Shown: positions 1-5,003 of the stretch, in pieces
How positions within the stretch are numbered: the first letter of the stretch is position 1
How the letters are laid out: each line of letters starts with the position of its first letter
Source: Lachnospiraceae bacterium
GTDB taxonomy: Bacteria > Bacillota > Clostridia > Lachnospirales > Lachnospiraceae
Reading direction: 5' to 3'
NCBI GenBank assembly: GCA_009774145.1
Contig: VSND01000119.1
Coordinates: forward strand, 1 to 7,081
DNA: 7,081 bases
The notes under the pieces: model-generated
Seen by the model: the letters and a program-made list of their open reading frames with translations, nothing else
What the model was told of the DNA's origin: nothing
The model's database searches: none
Made by a program: the position numbers and the translations under genes

Positions 1-66
1 CAAGCCCCGAACAAGGAAACGTCAGGGACAGAACAAATAGTAGCAATAAAACGTAGTTTTATTTAA
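1..66 (+). CDS. 3' end of an upstream reading frame, possibly a toxin tip (partial)
   Basis: Frame 1 is open from the window edge and reads about 21 codons to a TAA at 64-66, ending ...GTEQIVAIKRSFI. The two other forward frames also stop early, at 38-40 and 54-56, so the frame choice is weak. It is preferred because its codons look ordinary and because a toxin gene normally lies just upstream of an immunity-type gene like the one at 102. The 35-bp gap to that start fits a toxin-immunity pair. The function cannot be read from this fragment. Confidence 0.3.
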   Translation, partial: QAPNKETSGTEQIVAIKRSFI

Positions 67-91
67 AGTGGATTATAGTAGTATAAATGTT

Positions 92-96
92 GGAGG
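92..96 (+). promoter_or_regulatory. Ribosome binding site that fixes the start at 102
   Basis: A perfect GGAGG lies 5 nt upstream of ATG 102. The earlier in-frame ATG at 87 sits before this motif and has no comparable site, so 102 is the better start. Confidence 0.7.
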
Positions 97-101
97 TTAC
101 T

Positions 102-524
102 ATGGGAACAACAGTCGATGAAAAAAAGCATTATGATGATCACGATATTGCAACTTTTATTGCCAGAAAAGAATTTGAAAAGAGACATCCTGAAGAAGAA
201 CAACCAGAGTGGTTAAAAAAATATATGTTAACTACTGGAAGAAAAACTGGAAGTAAAAAATGGACAATGAGAAAAATTTTATTTTACAGGGAACAATTAG
301 GACCTAATCAATATTGGGAAAAAAGTTTGAAAGGAAATCCTGTTTTGGTAGAAAAAGATCCAGAAACAGGAAAAGAATTTGTGGTTCTTAAATCGGGTTC
401 TCCTGAGAATATTAAAGTTTTGTTTGAAGTTGAAGTCGATGTAAGTGATGGTACTGCAAGGGTTTGTACAGATATAGATATCAGTGCACTGAATGAAAAT
501 GAGTATCAAATACAAAGAGGATAG
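102..524 (+). CDS. Small AT-rich hypothetical protein, candidate immunity protein
   Basis: This encodes 140 residues from ATG 102; a 145-residue version from ATG 87 is possible but lacks a ribosome site. I do not recognise the family. The N-terminal half is charged and Lys/Glu-rich, with an EFEKRHPEEEQPEWLKKYML segment followed by a basic RKTGSKKWTMRK stretch. The C-terminal half looks like alternating beta strands (FEVEVDVSDGTARVCTDIDI). There is no signal peptide or membrane segment, so it should be cytosolic. It lies just after the tail of another frame and before decayed spike genes, and it is much richer in A+T than the spike block. That position and composition are typical of an immunity gene paired with the toxin tip upstream. 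The immunity role is inferred from context only; it could equally be an unrelated cargo gene. Confidence 0.75.
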   Translation: MGTTVDEKKHYDDHDIATFIARKEFEKRHPEEEQPEWLKKYMLTTGRKTGSKKWTMRKILFYREQLGPNQYWEKSLKGNPVLVEKDPETGKEFVVLKSGSPENIKVLFEVEVDVSDGTARVCTDIDISALNENEYQIQRG

Positions 525-537
525 AGTTTTTTCAGGG

Positions 538-750
538 TGTCAATGCGGGAACGCCACTAAAAATATGGAAGCCATATAAGTTCGAATAATAAAAGCGTCA
601 GTCATAGAATAAAGGGTTTGAGAAACTGGAATTAAGTGGGAATGTCAATACGAGAATGCCATTAAAGATATGGAATCCATTTCAGGTCGAAAAATAAAGG
701 TGTCAGTCATATGAATAAAGGGTTTGAGAAACTGGAATTAAGTGGGAATG
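538..750 (+). repeat. Two tandem copies of a diverged ~105-bp unit
   Basis: Unit A covers about 538-644 and unit B about 643-750. The last 38 bases are identical (607-644 and 713-750). The preceding ~69 bases differ at about 12 positions plus one single-base gap. Both units keep a coding trace: unit A encodes VNAGTPLKIWKPYKFE then TAA at 587-589, and unit B encodes VNTRMPLKIWNPFQVEK then TAA at 695-697. The shared amino-acid pattern despite base changes suggests the ancestor was translated. The units lie between the small gene at 102-524 and the PAAR-like gene, and probably mark successive cassette insertions or duplications. They are too few and too variable to be a CRISPR array. Confidence 0.85.
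608..697 (+). pseudogene. Remnant of a ~30-residue ORF that spans the two repeat units
   Basis: Reading from 608 gives NKGFEKLELSGNVNTRM and then PLKIWNPFQVEK, stopping at TAA 695-697. In unit B the same beginning carries an ATG at 711 (MNKGFEKLELSGNAK, stop 756-758). In unit A that ATG is lost by one missing base, which places TAG directly before the first codon. A third trace of the C-terminal half lies at 536-589. I do not recognise the peptide. It may be a short gene, or the 5' part of a longer one, that used to precede the PAAR-like gene. Confidence 0.4.
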
Positions 751-754
751 CGAA

Positions 755-847
755 ATGAATCAGTCTGGTTATTTCCCTGAACAAAACCCGGAAACAAGAA
801 AAAAACAGTTTCTGGAACGGGTAAAAACAGAGGGATCGTGTATCTGA
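755..847 (+). pseudogene. N-terminal fragment of the PAAR-like gene, cut off by a frameshift
   Basis: ATG 755 has a GTGGGA ribosome-like motif 7-8 nt upstream. It reads 30 codons beginning MNQSGYFPEQNPETRKKQF and ends at TGA 845-847. The next frame is already open from 825 and runs into the PAAR-like ORF, reading ...DRVSDRNVAGRYSGG. One missing base between about 830 and 845 would join the two parts into a single protein of about 258 residues. The ATG overlaps the stop of the preceding tiny ORF (ATGA at 755-758), a common gene-junction arrangement. The natural start of the PAAR-like gene is therefore probably here, not at 855. Confidence 0.5.
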
Positions 848-854
848 CAGGAAC

Positions 855-1532
855 GTGGCCGGAAGATATTCCGGCGGTTTATGTGCAAACCGGTGGGAGC
901 AGTTTGAATCCACATACCGGTCAAATTATGCAGATTATTCTGCAGACTATACGTCGGATGCGGAGTTTCAGTCCCGGATGGACAGAAAATACCAGGAGAT
1001 GCAGGAATACTATCAAATATATGAAATTCCCGTCGAAGAACAGGTGGATGTATTTTCGGACATGGATATCCAGAATGCAGTACGGGAGGAAATGGAAAAG
1101 GATGCCATGGAAAAGGCCAGCGACAGCGCAGCGCTTGCTGCCTTTGAGACCATAGGCGAAGGCGTGCTTCAGATGGATCATGAAGAGCGGCAGGCAGAAT
1201 CGGAAAAAGCACTGGAAGCCTCCACAGAGTCAAAAAACAGCCGGACCAACCAGGAACTGGAAGAGGCACTGAAAGAAAAGGCAGAAGACAATCCGGAATA
1301 CCTGATCCGGGGTGCGCCGCTGAGATGCAGGTATGGTTCTCACATGCGTTATCTCGACATGCTGGAAGCTCATGGAGTCTATTTGAAGGATGATCCGGTC
1401 ATGCACCGGAAAGACTGCAAAGTTGGGGAGAACATCCTGCCTTTTGGTATATGCACTTCTCCGGTCCATAACCTGAAGAAGAGAGATTCCTTTTTTGCAG
1501 GAGCGGAAACCGATCAGGAAGGGAGCGTCTGA
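855..1532 (+). CDS. PAAR-like (DUF4280) protein, truncated at the C-terminus
   Basis: This encodes 225 residues from GTG 855. The GTG is probably not the native start, because the N-terminus appears to lie in another frame at 755. Residues ~35-145 are acidic and Gln/Glu/Lys-rich, likely helical or coiled coil. From residue ~149 it reads YLIRGAPLRCRYGSHMRYL, then HGVYLKDDPVMHRKDC and FGICTSP up to residue ~203. This matches the start of the DUF4280 family, relatives of the PAAR tip that caps VgrG spikes in contractile injection systems. The family normally continues well past CTSP with more Cys-containing strands. Here it drops after residue ~206 into LKKRDSFFAGAETDQEGSV, so the second half of the fold is missing. 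The stop overlaps the apparent start of the next remnant at 1529. A working tip is unlikely. Confidence 0.8.
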   Translation: MAGRYSGGLCANRWEQFESTYRSNYADYSADYTSDAEFQSRMDRKYQEMQEYYQIYEIPVEEQVDVFSDMDIQNAVREEMEKDAMEKASDSAALAAFETIGEGVLQMDHEERQAESEKALEASTESKNSRTNQELEEALKEKAEDNPEYLIRGAPLRCRYGSHMRYLDMLEAHGVYLKDDPVMHRKDCKVGENILPFGICTSPVHNLKKRDSFFAGAETDQEGSV

Positions 1533-1660
1533 AATTTACAGAACAGGATCTGTTCCATCCTTATGTACGGATCATGCTGCCCAGAACGTTTCTGAAACTG
1601 CCGGAGGCATTTGCCAGGAAGATGTACCCATCGGAATACCGGCCGGATGTAATACGGACC
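1529..1660 (+). pseudogene. 5' remnant of a DcrB/DUF1795-like gene, fused into VgrG
   Basis: In the frame of the downstream spike gene, the codons from CTG 1529 read LKFTEQDLFHPYVRIMLPRT and then FLKLPEAFARKMYPSEYRPDVI. From memory, the pattern of MLP, a Pro-Glu-hydrophobic segment and YPSE-RP-VI resembles the N-terminus of small DcrB/DUF1795-like proteins found beside VgrG genes. It does not look like the N-terminal domain of VgrG. GGGAG at 1521-1525 precedes CTG 1529, and TCTGA overlaps the previous stop; an ancestral ATGA start/stop overlap with A changed to C would explain this. The trace ends near codon VIRT (about 1660), where VgrG sequence begins. The family call is tentative; the foreign N-terminus is clearer. 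Confidence 0.4.
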
Positions 1661-2833
1661 AGTCCGTCCATGACTTATCAGGAAGTGCTGGACTGTGTTG
1701 TGGGTCAGTACCAGAGCGGGCATGCGCTTATGAATATCGGAGCGGGCACTGCGATTGGTGAACCGATCGTACAGTATCAGGAGACGGACTGGGAGTTTGT
1801 CAAACGGCTTGCCAGTCATTTTCACGGAGTCGTTGTGCCGGGCTATGCCTCTTCCGGGGTAAAACTGTATTTTGGCCTGGTGGAATGGGGAGGGGCTGCA
1901 CAGATGTCGCCTTCCGCTTATCGTGTGCAGAAAAGAATGGATGAATTTCTTTATAAAAGGCAGAACCGGGTAGAAGGGCTTATGGAGGATGACAGTCTCA
2001 TTTTCATTGTGGAGGATCAGGAACTGTATGAAGCAGGCGAACTGGTGGAAATGAACGGGCGCACCCTTTACGTGGAGCGGTCAGAGAGCAGGCTGGACGG
2101 GCATCAGCTCTGGAACACTTACTGTCTCAGGACAAAAGGAGGGCTTCGGACTCCGAGACAGTACAATGAAACGATAATCGGAGCTTCCCTTGACGGCAGG
2201 GTGACCAGAGTACGTGCAGATGTGGTTCAAATCTTCTTAAAAGCCGATGCAAAAGGAGGAAGCGGGGAATGGTTCCCCTTTTCCACGGTCTATTCATCGC
2301 CGGATGGAAGCGGCTGGTACTGTATGCCGGAACCGGGCGATGAGATTCGACTTTATTTTCCAACGGAACAGGAAAAACATGCATATGTAATCAGTTCTGT
2401 CCATCTGCCGGTAACCGCACAGACGTCTTCCTCCGGTCAGCAGCCTGCAGCTGCGGGGGCTTCAGCATCTCCACAGCAGACGGCAGCCAATAATGGTAAA
2501 GCAGCAGAATTAAATCCGGGAGTCTGCCGCTGTGATCCCACACATAAGACCATTTACACTTCGTCGAAAAAAATGGTGGATTTGTCCGAGCACAGTATCC
2601 TGCTGGATGCAGGAAACGGGATGCGCATTCTGCTGGATGATACTGCCGGTATCTCCATCGAAAGTCATCTGGGGGTTTCCATCAAATCTGATTCGTTCAT
2701 TGATATTTCCAGTCTGAACGAAACTGTGGAAATTGCAGGGGCGTCCGGCGTGAACATCATACAGAAAGAAAGCAGTATTGAGATATCCGAAAGCAATGTA
2801 GTCTATCATAATGCAAATGTAAAGGCCCAGTAG
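1574..2833 (+). CDS. VgrG-like spike protein missing its N-terminal domain
   Basis: This encodes 419 residues from ATG 1574; translation may begin upstream at CTG 1529. Residues 1-~28 are foreign. From ~33 (MTYQEV) the VgrG/phage gpD-like scaffold begins, with the typical VQYQETDWEFVKRLASHFHG at 66-85, a second beta region to ~195, an OB-like domain at ~202-280 (SGWYCMPEPGDEIRLYFP) and an Ala/Gln/Ser linker at ~281-312. The C-terminal spike at ~330-415 shows short repeats such as LLDAGNGMRILLDDTAGISI. VgrG proteins trimerise to form the needle that carries effectors in contractile injection systems. The usual first ~100-130 residues are absent; compare the second copy at 2849, which has them. 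The reading frame is intact, but the product is probably not a functional spike. The second copy follows 15 bp after the stop. Confidence 0.85.
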   Translation: MLPRTFLKLPEAFARKMYPSEYRPDVIRTSPSMTYQEVLDCVVGQYQSGHALMNIGAGTAIGEPIVQYQETDWEFVKRLASHFHGVVVPGYASSGVKLYFGLVEWGGAAQMSPSAYRVQKRMDEFLYKRQNRVEGLMEDDSLIFIVEDQELYEAGELVEMNGRTLYVERSESRLDGHQLWNTYCLRTKGGLRTPRQYNETIIGASLDGRVTRVRADVVQIFLKADAKGGSGEWFPFSTVYSSPDGSGWYCMPEPGDEIRLYFPTEQEKHAYVISSVHLPVTAQTSSSGQQPAAAGASASPQQTAANNGKAAELNPGVCRCDPTHKTIYTSSKKMVDLSEHSILLDAGNGMRILLDDTAGISIESHLGVSIKSDSFIDISSLNETVEIAGASGVNIIQKESSIEISESNVVYHNANVKAQ

Positions 2834-2848
2834 AAAGGGGGAGGCAAA

Positions 2849-3208
2849 GTGAACGGGATTACAGCAGGAGAACTGCGTCTGACAGGCGGTCCCGGATTCA
2901 GCCGGATCCTGGACTTCTCCATGCGGGAATACCCGGGAGAACATTCCAGAGCGGAACTCACCGGAGCCATGGAAGCGTCAGAGGGCGGAACATCCGGCTT
3001 TCCATGGCTGGCGATGAACAGTCCGGTGGAAATCCATGTGGACGGAATGGAGCGGGCGCTGTATAATGGAATCATCCAGAAAGCGGAGTCCCGGGAAGAG
3101 AACGGATACTGTCTGCTCCGTCTGGAGCTGTGCGGCGGGAGCATCCTCCTGGATCTGAACAGCATCTGTCCGAAAGGAGCCCCGGAAGGATTTTACGGAA
3201 CGAAGTGA
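2849..3208 (+). CDS. VgrG-like gene 2, N-terminal fragment
   Basis: This fragment has 119 residues from GTG 2849. It contains the N-terminal VgrG beta domain: LRLTGGPGFSRILDFSMRE, the GEHSRAELTG motif, an EIHVDG-YNGIIQKAE strand pair, and ELCGGSILLDL. The last ~16 codons (SICPKGAPEGFYGTK) do not match what normally follows, which in this family is a K/R-S-x-S-FQ segment. That segment resumes in another frame near 3265. The stretch of roughly 100 bases between them looks inserted or scrambled. This fragment is the part missing from VgrG copy 1, so the two genes are damaged in complementary ways. Confidence 0.7.
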   Translation: MNGITAGELRLTGGPGFSRILDFSMREYPGEHSRAELTGAMEASEGGTSGFPWLAMNSPVEIHVDGMERALYNGIIQKAESREENGYCLLRLELCGGSILLDLNSICPKGAPEGFYGTK

Positions 3209-3237
3209 GGGAAAATTCTTCCAGACGCTGGGGCGAA

Positions 3238-3846
3238 ATGAGGTCAGATGCGGAACTTAAAATAGAAAAGCGGTCCTTTCAGGATGTGTCCATGACCTGC
3301 GGGCAGATCATCCGGAAGGCGGCCGAGGAGTCCGGAATGACCGTGCTCTGTCCGGAAGAGCTGGACAGGAAGCCGGTCGGCTTCCCGGTCATCCAGTATC
3401 GGGAGACGGACTGGGAGTTCATCCGGCGTCTGGCGAGCTGGTCCGGGTTGCCGGTATATCCGGAGCCGACCATGGGCGGAGGAAAGCTGTGCGTCGGACT
3501 GCCGGAGACCGGGACCGCAAGGCCCATGTCCTGCCTGAGTTATACCGCCCGGATGGACCGGAAGTTCTATCAGGCAGGCGGAGAGCAGGAAGGAAGAGAG
3601 CGCCGACAGTACCGGACCTGTGAAGTTCGCAGCCTGGACCTGTTCCGGGTGGGAGACCTGGCGGAGTGGGAAGGAAAACAGCTTCCCGTCTGCGCCAGAG
3701 AAGTACATATGCAGGGCGGCCATCTGGAATTTACCTATGTACTGGCGGACAGAAGCTGGACGTGGCAGAGACGGCTTGGAAACCCGAAGATCTCCGGAAT
3801 GTCGCTTCTCGGAACCGTAAAGAAATGCGCCGGGGAGACCGTGTAG
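3238..3846 (+). CDS. VgrG-like gene 2, middle fragment ending at an amber stop
   Basis: The frame is open from about 3130, with ATG codons at 3130 and 3238. Recognisable VgrG sequence starts near 3253 (LKIEKRSFQDVSMTCGQI), so 3238 is used here only as a nominal start. It continues through VIQYRETDWEFIRRLASW and the second beta region to PKISGMSLLGTVKKCAGETV. It then meets TAG at 3844-3846, and the same frame resumes at once with LELDIDSGRPGQPCYPW. The stop is therefore a single-codon nonsense change inside an otherwise continuous coding trace. Confidence 0.65.
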   Translation: MRSDAELKIEKRSFQDVSMTCGQIIRKAAEESGMTVLCPEELDRKPVGFPVIQYRETDWEFIRRLASWSGLPVYPEPTMGGGKLCVGLPETGTARPMSCLSYTARMDRKFYQAGGEQEGRERRQYRTCEVRSLDLFRVGDLAEWEGKQLPVCAREVHMQGGHLEFTYVLADRSWTWQRRLGNPKISGMSLLGTVKKCAGETV

Positions 3847-3924
3847 CTGGAGCTGGACATCGACAGCGGAAGACCCGGACAGCCCTGCTATCCATGGACC
3901 TGGATTCCGACTACGGGAAATCTG

Positions 3925-4197
3925 ATGTACATGATGCCGCAGGCAGGGACCCGCGTCTCCCTGTATTTCAAAGGGGACGAAGAAGAAAGCGCCCTGGCGG
4001 TGAACTGCATCCGGAGCGGAGAAGGATGTAAAGAAGCCGATCCTCTGGACAAAAGCCTGACCACGGAACACGGGATGCAGATGCGCCTGTGCCGGTGCGA
4101 CATGGGAGTCGTGGCGCTGAAGGAAAAGGTGCTTCTGGACGACCTGACGGGCATCCGCATGGAAGGAAGCGGAGGGCTTCACATCGTGGCAGACTGA
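3925..4197 (+). CDS. VgrG-like gene 2, C-terminal fragment
   Basis: VgrG-like sequence continues in frame directly after the amber codon from 3847; ATG 3925 is only the first possible start. It encodes the OB-like strands (MYMMPQAGTRVSLYFKGDEE) and the beginning of the spike, with LLDDLTGIRMEGSGGLHIVAD before TGA 4195-4197. Compared with copy 1, most of the C-terminal beta-spike repeats are missing, so the gene is also shortened at the 3' end. A separate protein from this fragment is doubtful. Confidence 0.5.
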   Translation: MYMMPQAGTRVSLYFKGDEEESALAVNCIRSGEGCKEADPLDKSLTTEHGMQMRLCRCDMGVVALKEKVLLDDLTGIRMEGSGGLHIVAD

Positions 4198-4368
4198 TTA
4201 AAATACTGGCTTGGGTAAGGAAGTAAAACTTCCCAACCATCTGCAACTCATCTCACCGTGCTTTGTAGTGTAGCTTCTCCAAAACCATTATACAACGTGG
4301 TGGATGACGCACACCATTTTTTCATCACTATTTGTGCCGCCAGCGTCAGCGGCGGAATGGAGATTAAT
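4198..4368 (+). other. Spacer with no recognised gene
   Basis: This 171-bp stretch separates the broken VgrG gene from the next small gene. It is less AT-rich than the gene that follows. After TAA 4216-4218 the frame of the next gene is open throughout, reading for example PKPLYNVVDDAHHFFITICA before the likely start. This could be the remnant of a lost toxin tip or chance. It contains two small inverted repeats: 4219-4223/4229-4233 and the GC-rich 4336-4340/4349-4353. I see no promoter I would defend. Confidence 0.4.
4211..4236 (+). other. Small hairpin after the broken VgrG gene
   Basis: GGAAG (4219-4223) and CTTCC (4229-4233) are complementary across a TAAAA loop, and flanking TTG and CAA could extend the stem past a bulge. 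It lies 13-40 bp after the VgrG 2 stop, where a terminator might be expected. There is no T-tract after it, so it is not called a terminator. Confidence 0.25.
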
Positions 4369-4758
4369 ATGAACAATGTACCTATTCCACTTACCTTAGA
4401 AGAAATAGTTATTCAAGGTGGTATAGAAGGAAGTGAAAATGCATATGAAGATGAACATGGTCTTGATTATTCTGGACCAGACTCAGCCTTTTTATATTAT
4501 GATGGAAAACCTTTTACAGGACTTTATTATGAATTATTTTTTAATGGAAATTTAGAATTATATATTAAATATCAAAATGGATTACCTACGGAAGATTGTT
4601 TTGAATTTTATGAAAATGGAAAAATAAAAACATATAGCTATTATTCAAAAGATAGACTAAATAGTTATAGTTTTTCTTATGATGAACAAGGAAAGATAAA
4701 ATTATCCAGTGTTTGGGAAAACGGAAAATTTATTCAAAAAATATATGATAAAGATTAA
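4369..4758 (+). CDS. MORN/YwqK-like immunity-type protein (orphan)
   Basis: This encodes 129 residues from ATG 4369, chosen because GGAG at 4359-4362 lies 6 nt upstream. ATG 4357 overlaps that site, and the much longer form from GTG 4258 has no support. From residue ~42 the protein shows repeats of the MORN_2/YwqK type: FLYYDGKPFTGLYYELFFNG, then FYENGKIKTYSYYSKDRL and SYDEQGKIKLSSVWENGKF. It has no signal peptide or membrane segment. YwqK-family proteins are known or predicted antitoxins/immunity proteins of polymorphic toxins such as Bacillus YwqJ. The gene is strongly AT-rich, unlike the spike genes before it. No toxin gene lies directly upstream, only the shortened VgrG 2 and a spacer, so this looks like an immunity gene kept after its toxin was lost. 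The immunity role is inferred. Confidence 0.75.
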   Translation: MNNVPIPLTLEEIVIQGGIEGSENAYEDEHGLDYSGPDSAFLYYDGKPFTGLYYELFFNGNLELYIKYQNGLPTEDCFEFYENGKIKTYSYYSKDRLNSYSFSYDEQGKIKLSSVWENGKFIQKIYDKD

Positions 4759-4883
4759 GATGGCGGTTTGTAGAAGAATGACGTGAAAGAAATGGATAAG
4801 AGTAAGATGAAACAAAGTGGAAGTGCTTTCTCTTTGGAACAGGCAGTTTTTTACAAACAAAGTTAACTTTTGTGTAGATGTGA

Positions 4884-5003
4884 TATAGAAGAATTGAACC
4901 ATTACAGGCCGAAGCAGGTAGATTTGGTTGGCTGCTGAAATCTGCAGCCGGAAAAGTGGAACTGTCCACAGAGGAAGGAGAGGATACGGTCCAGAACCGG
5001 GGG
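4884..5003 (+). pseudogene. Out-of-frame 5' part of the effector fragment
   Basis: The frame is open from 4884 and reads ...EPLQAEAGRFGWLLKSAAGK and then VELSTEEGEDTVQNRG, which looks like genuine protein sequence. At the run of five G (4999-5003) the sensible reading moves to the frame of the ORF at 4928, continuing EKVTYYLAWEHADL. Adding one G would join them as ...TVQNRGEKVTYYLAW.... No start codon is found in this frame after the stop at 4881-4883, so the effector also lacks its natural N-terminus. The first 24 codons of the ORF from TTG 4928 are then out of frame. Confidence 0.55.

Larger units (their letters stand above)
2849..4197 (+). pseudogene. Second VgrG-like spike gene, broken at several points
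   Basis: The full trace runs from GTG 2849, with GGAGG 4 nt upstream at 2840-2844, to TGA 4195-4197. The N-terminal part is in one frame and ends at TGA 3206-3208. The rest is in another frame and holds an in-frame TAG at 3844-3846. Together the pieces show the order expected for VgrG: N-terminal beta domain, IQYRETDWEFIRRLASWSG region, OB-like MPQAGTRVSLYF, and a short start of the C-terminal spike (GMQMRL, VLLDDLTGIRMEGSGG). It is a diverged paralogue of the gene at 1574. The 3' end is short, with few spike repeats before the stop. At least three lesions (frame change, nonsense, shortened end) make a functional product unlikely unless the sequence has errors. Confidence 0.8.

Noticed and set aside
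538..750. Possible CRISPR array
   Set aside because: There are only two units of ~105 bp, adjacent and diverged, with no repeat-spacer alternation and a protein-coding trace.
3244..4182. 312-codon open frame on the - strand
   Set aside because: It lies exactly antisense to the VgrG 2 coding trace in a GC-rich stretch, has no recognisable domain, and the forward frames show clear family motifs. It is a shadow.
4261..4300. Possible promoter (TTGTAG ... TATACA) upstream of 4369
   Set aside because: The spacing is about 20 nt and both boxes deviate from consensus, so it could easily be chance.
4336..4355. GC-rich inverted repeat GCCGC/GCGGC before the YwqK-like gene as a terminator or operator
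   Set aside because: The stem is only 5 bp with several alternative pairings, and there is no T-tract. It is not enough for a call.
4792..4866. 24-codon ORF (MDKSKMKQSGSAFSLEQ...) between the YwqK-like gene and the effector fragment
   Set aside because: It has only a weak GAAAGA upstream, no recognisable sequence and no repeat elsewhere. It cannot be distinguished from chance.
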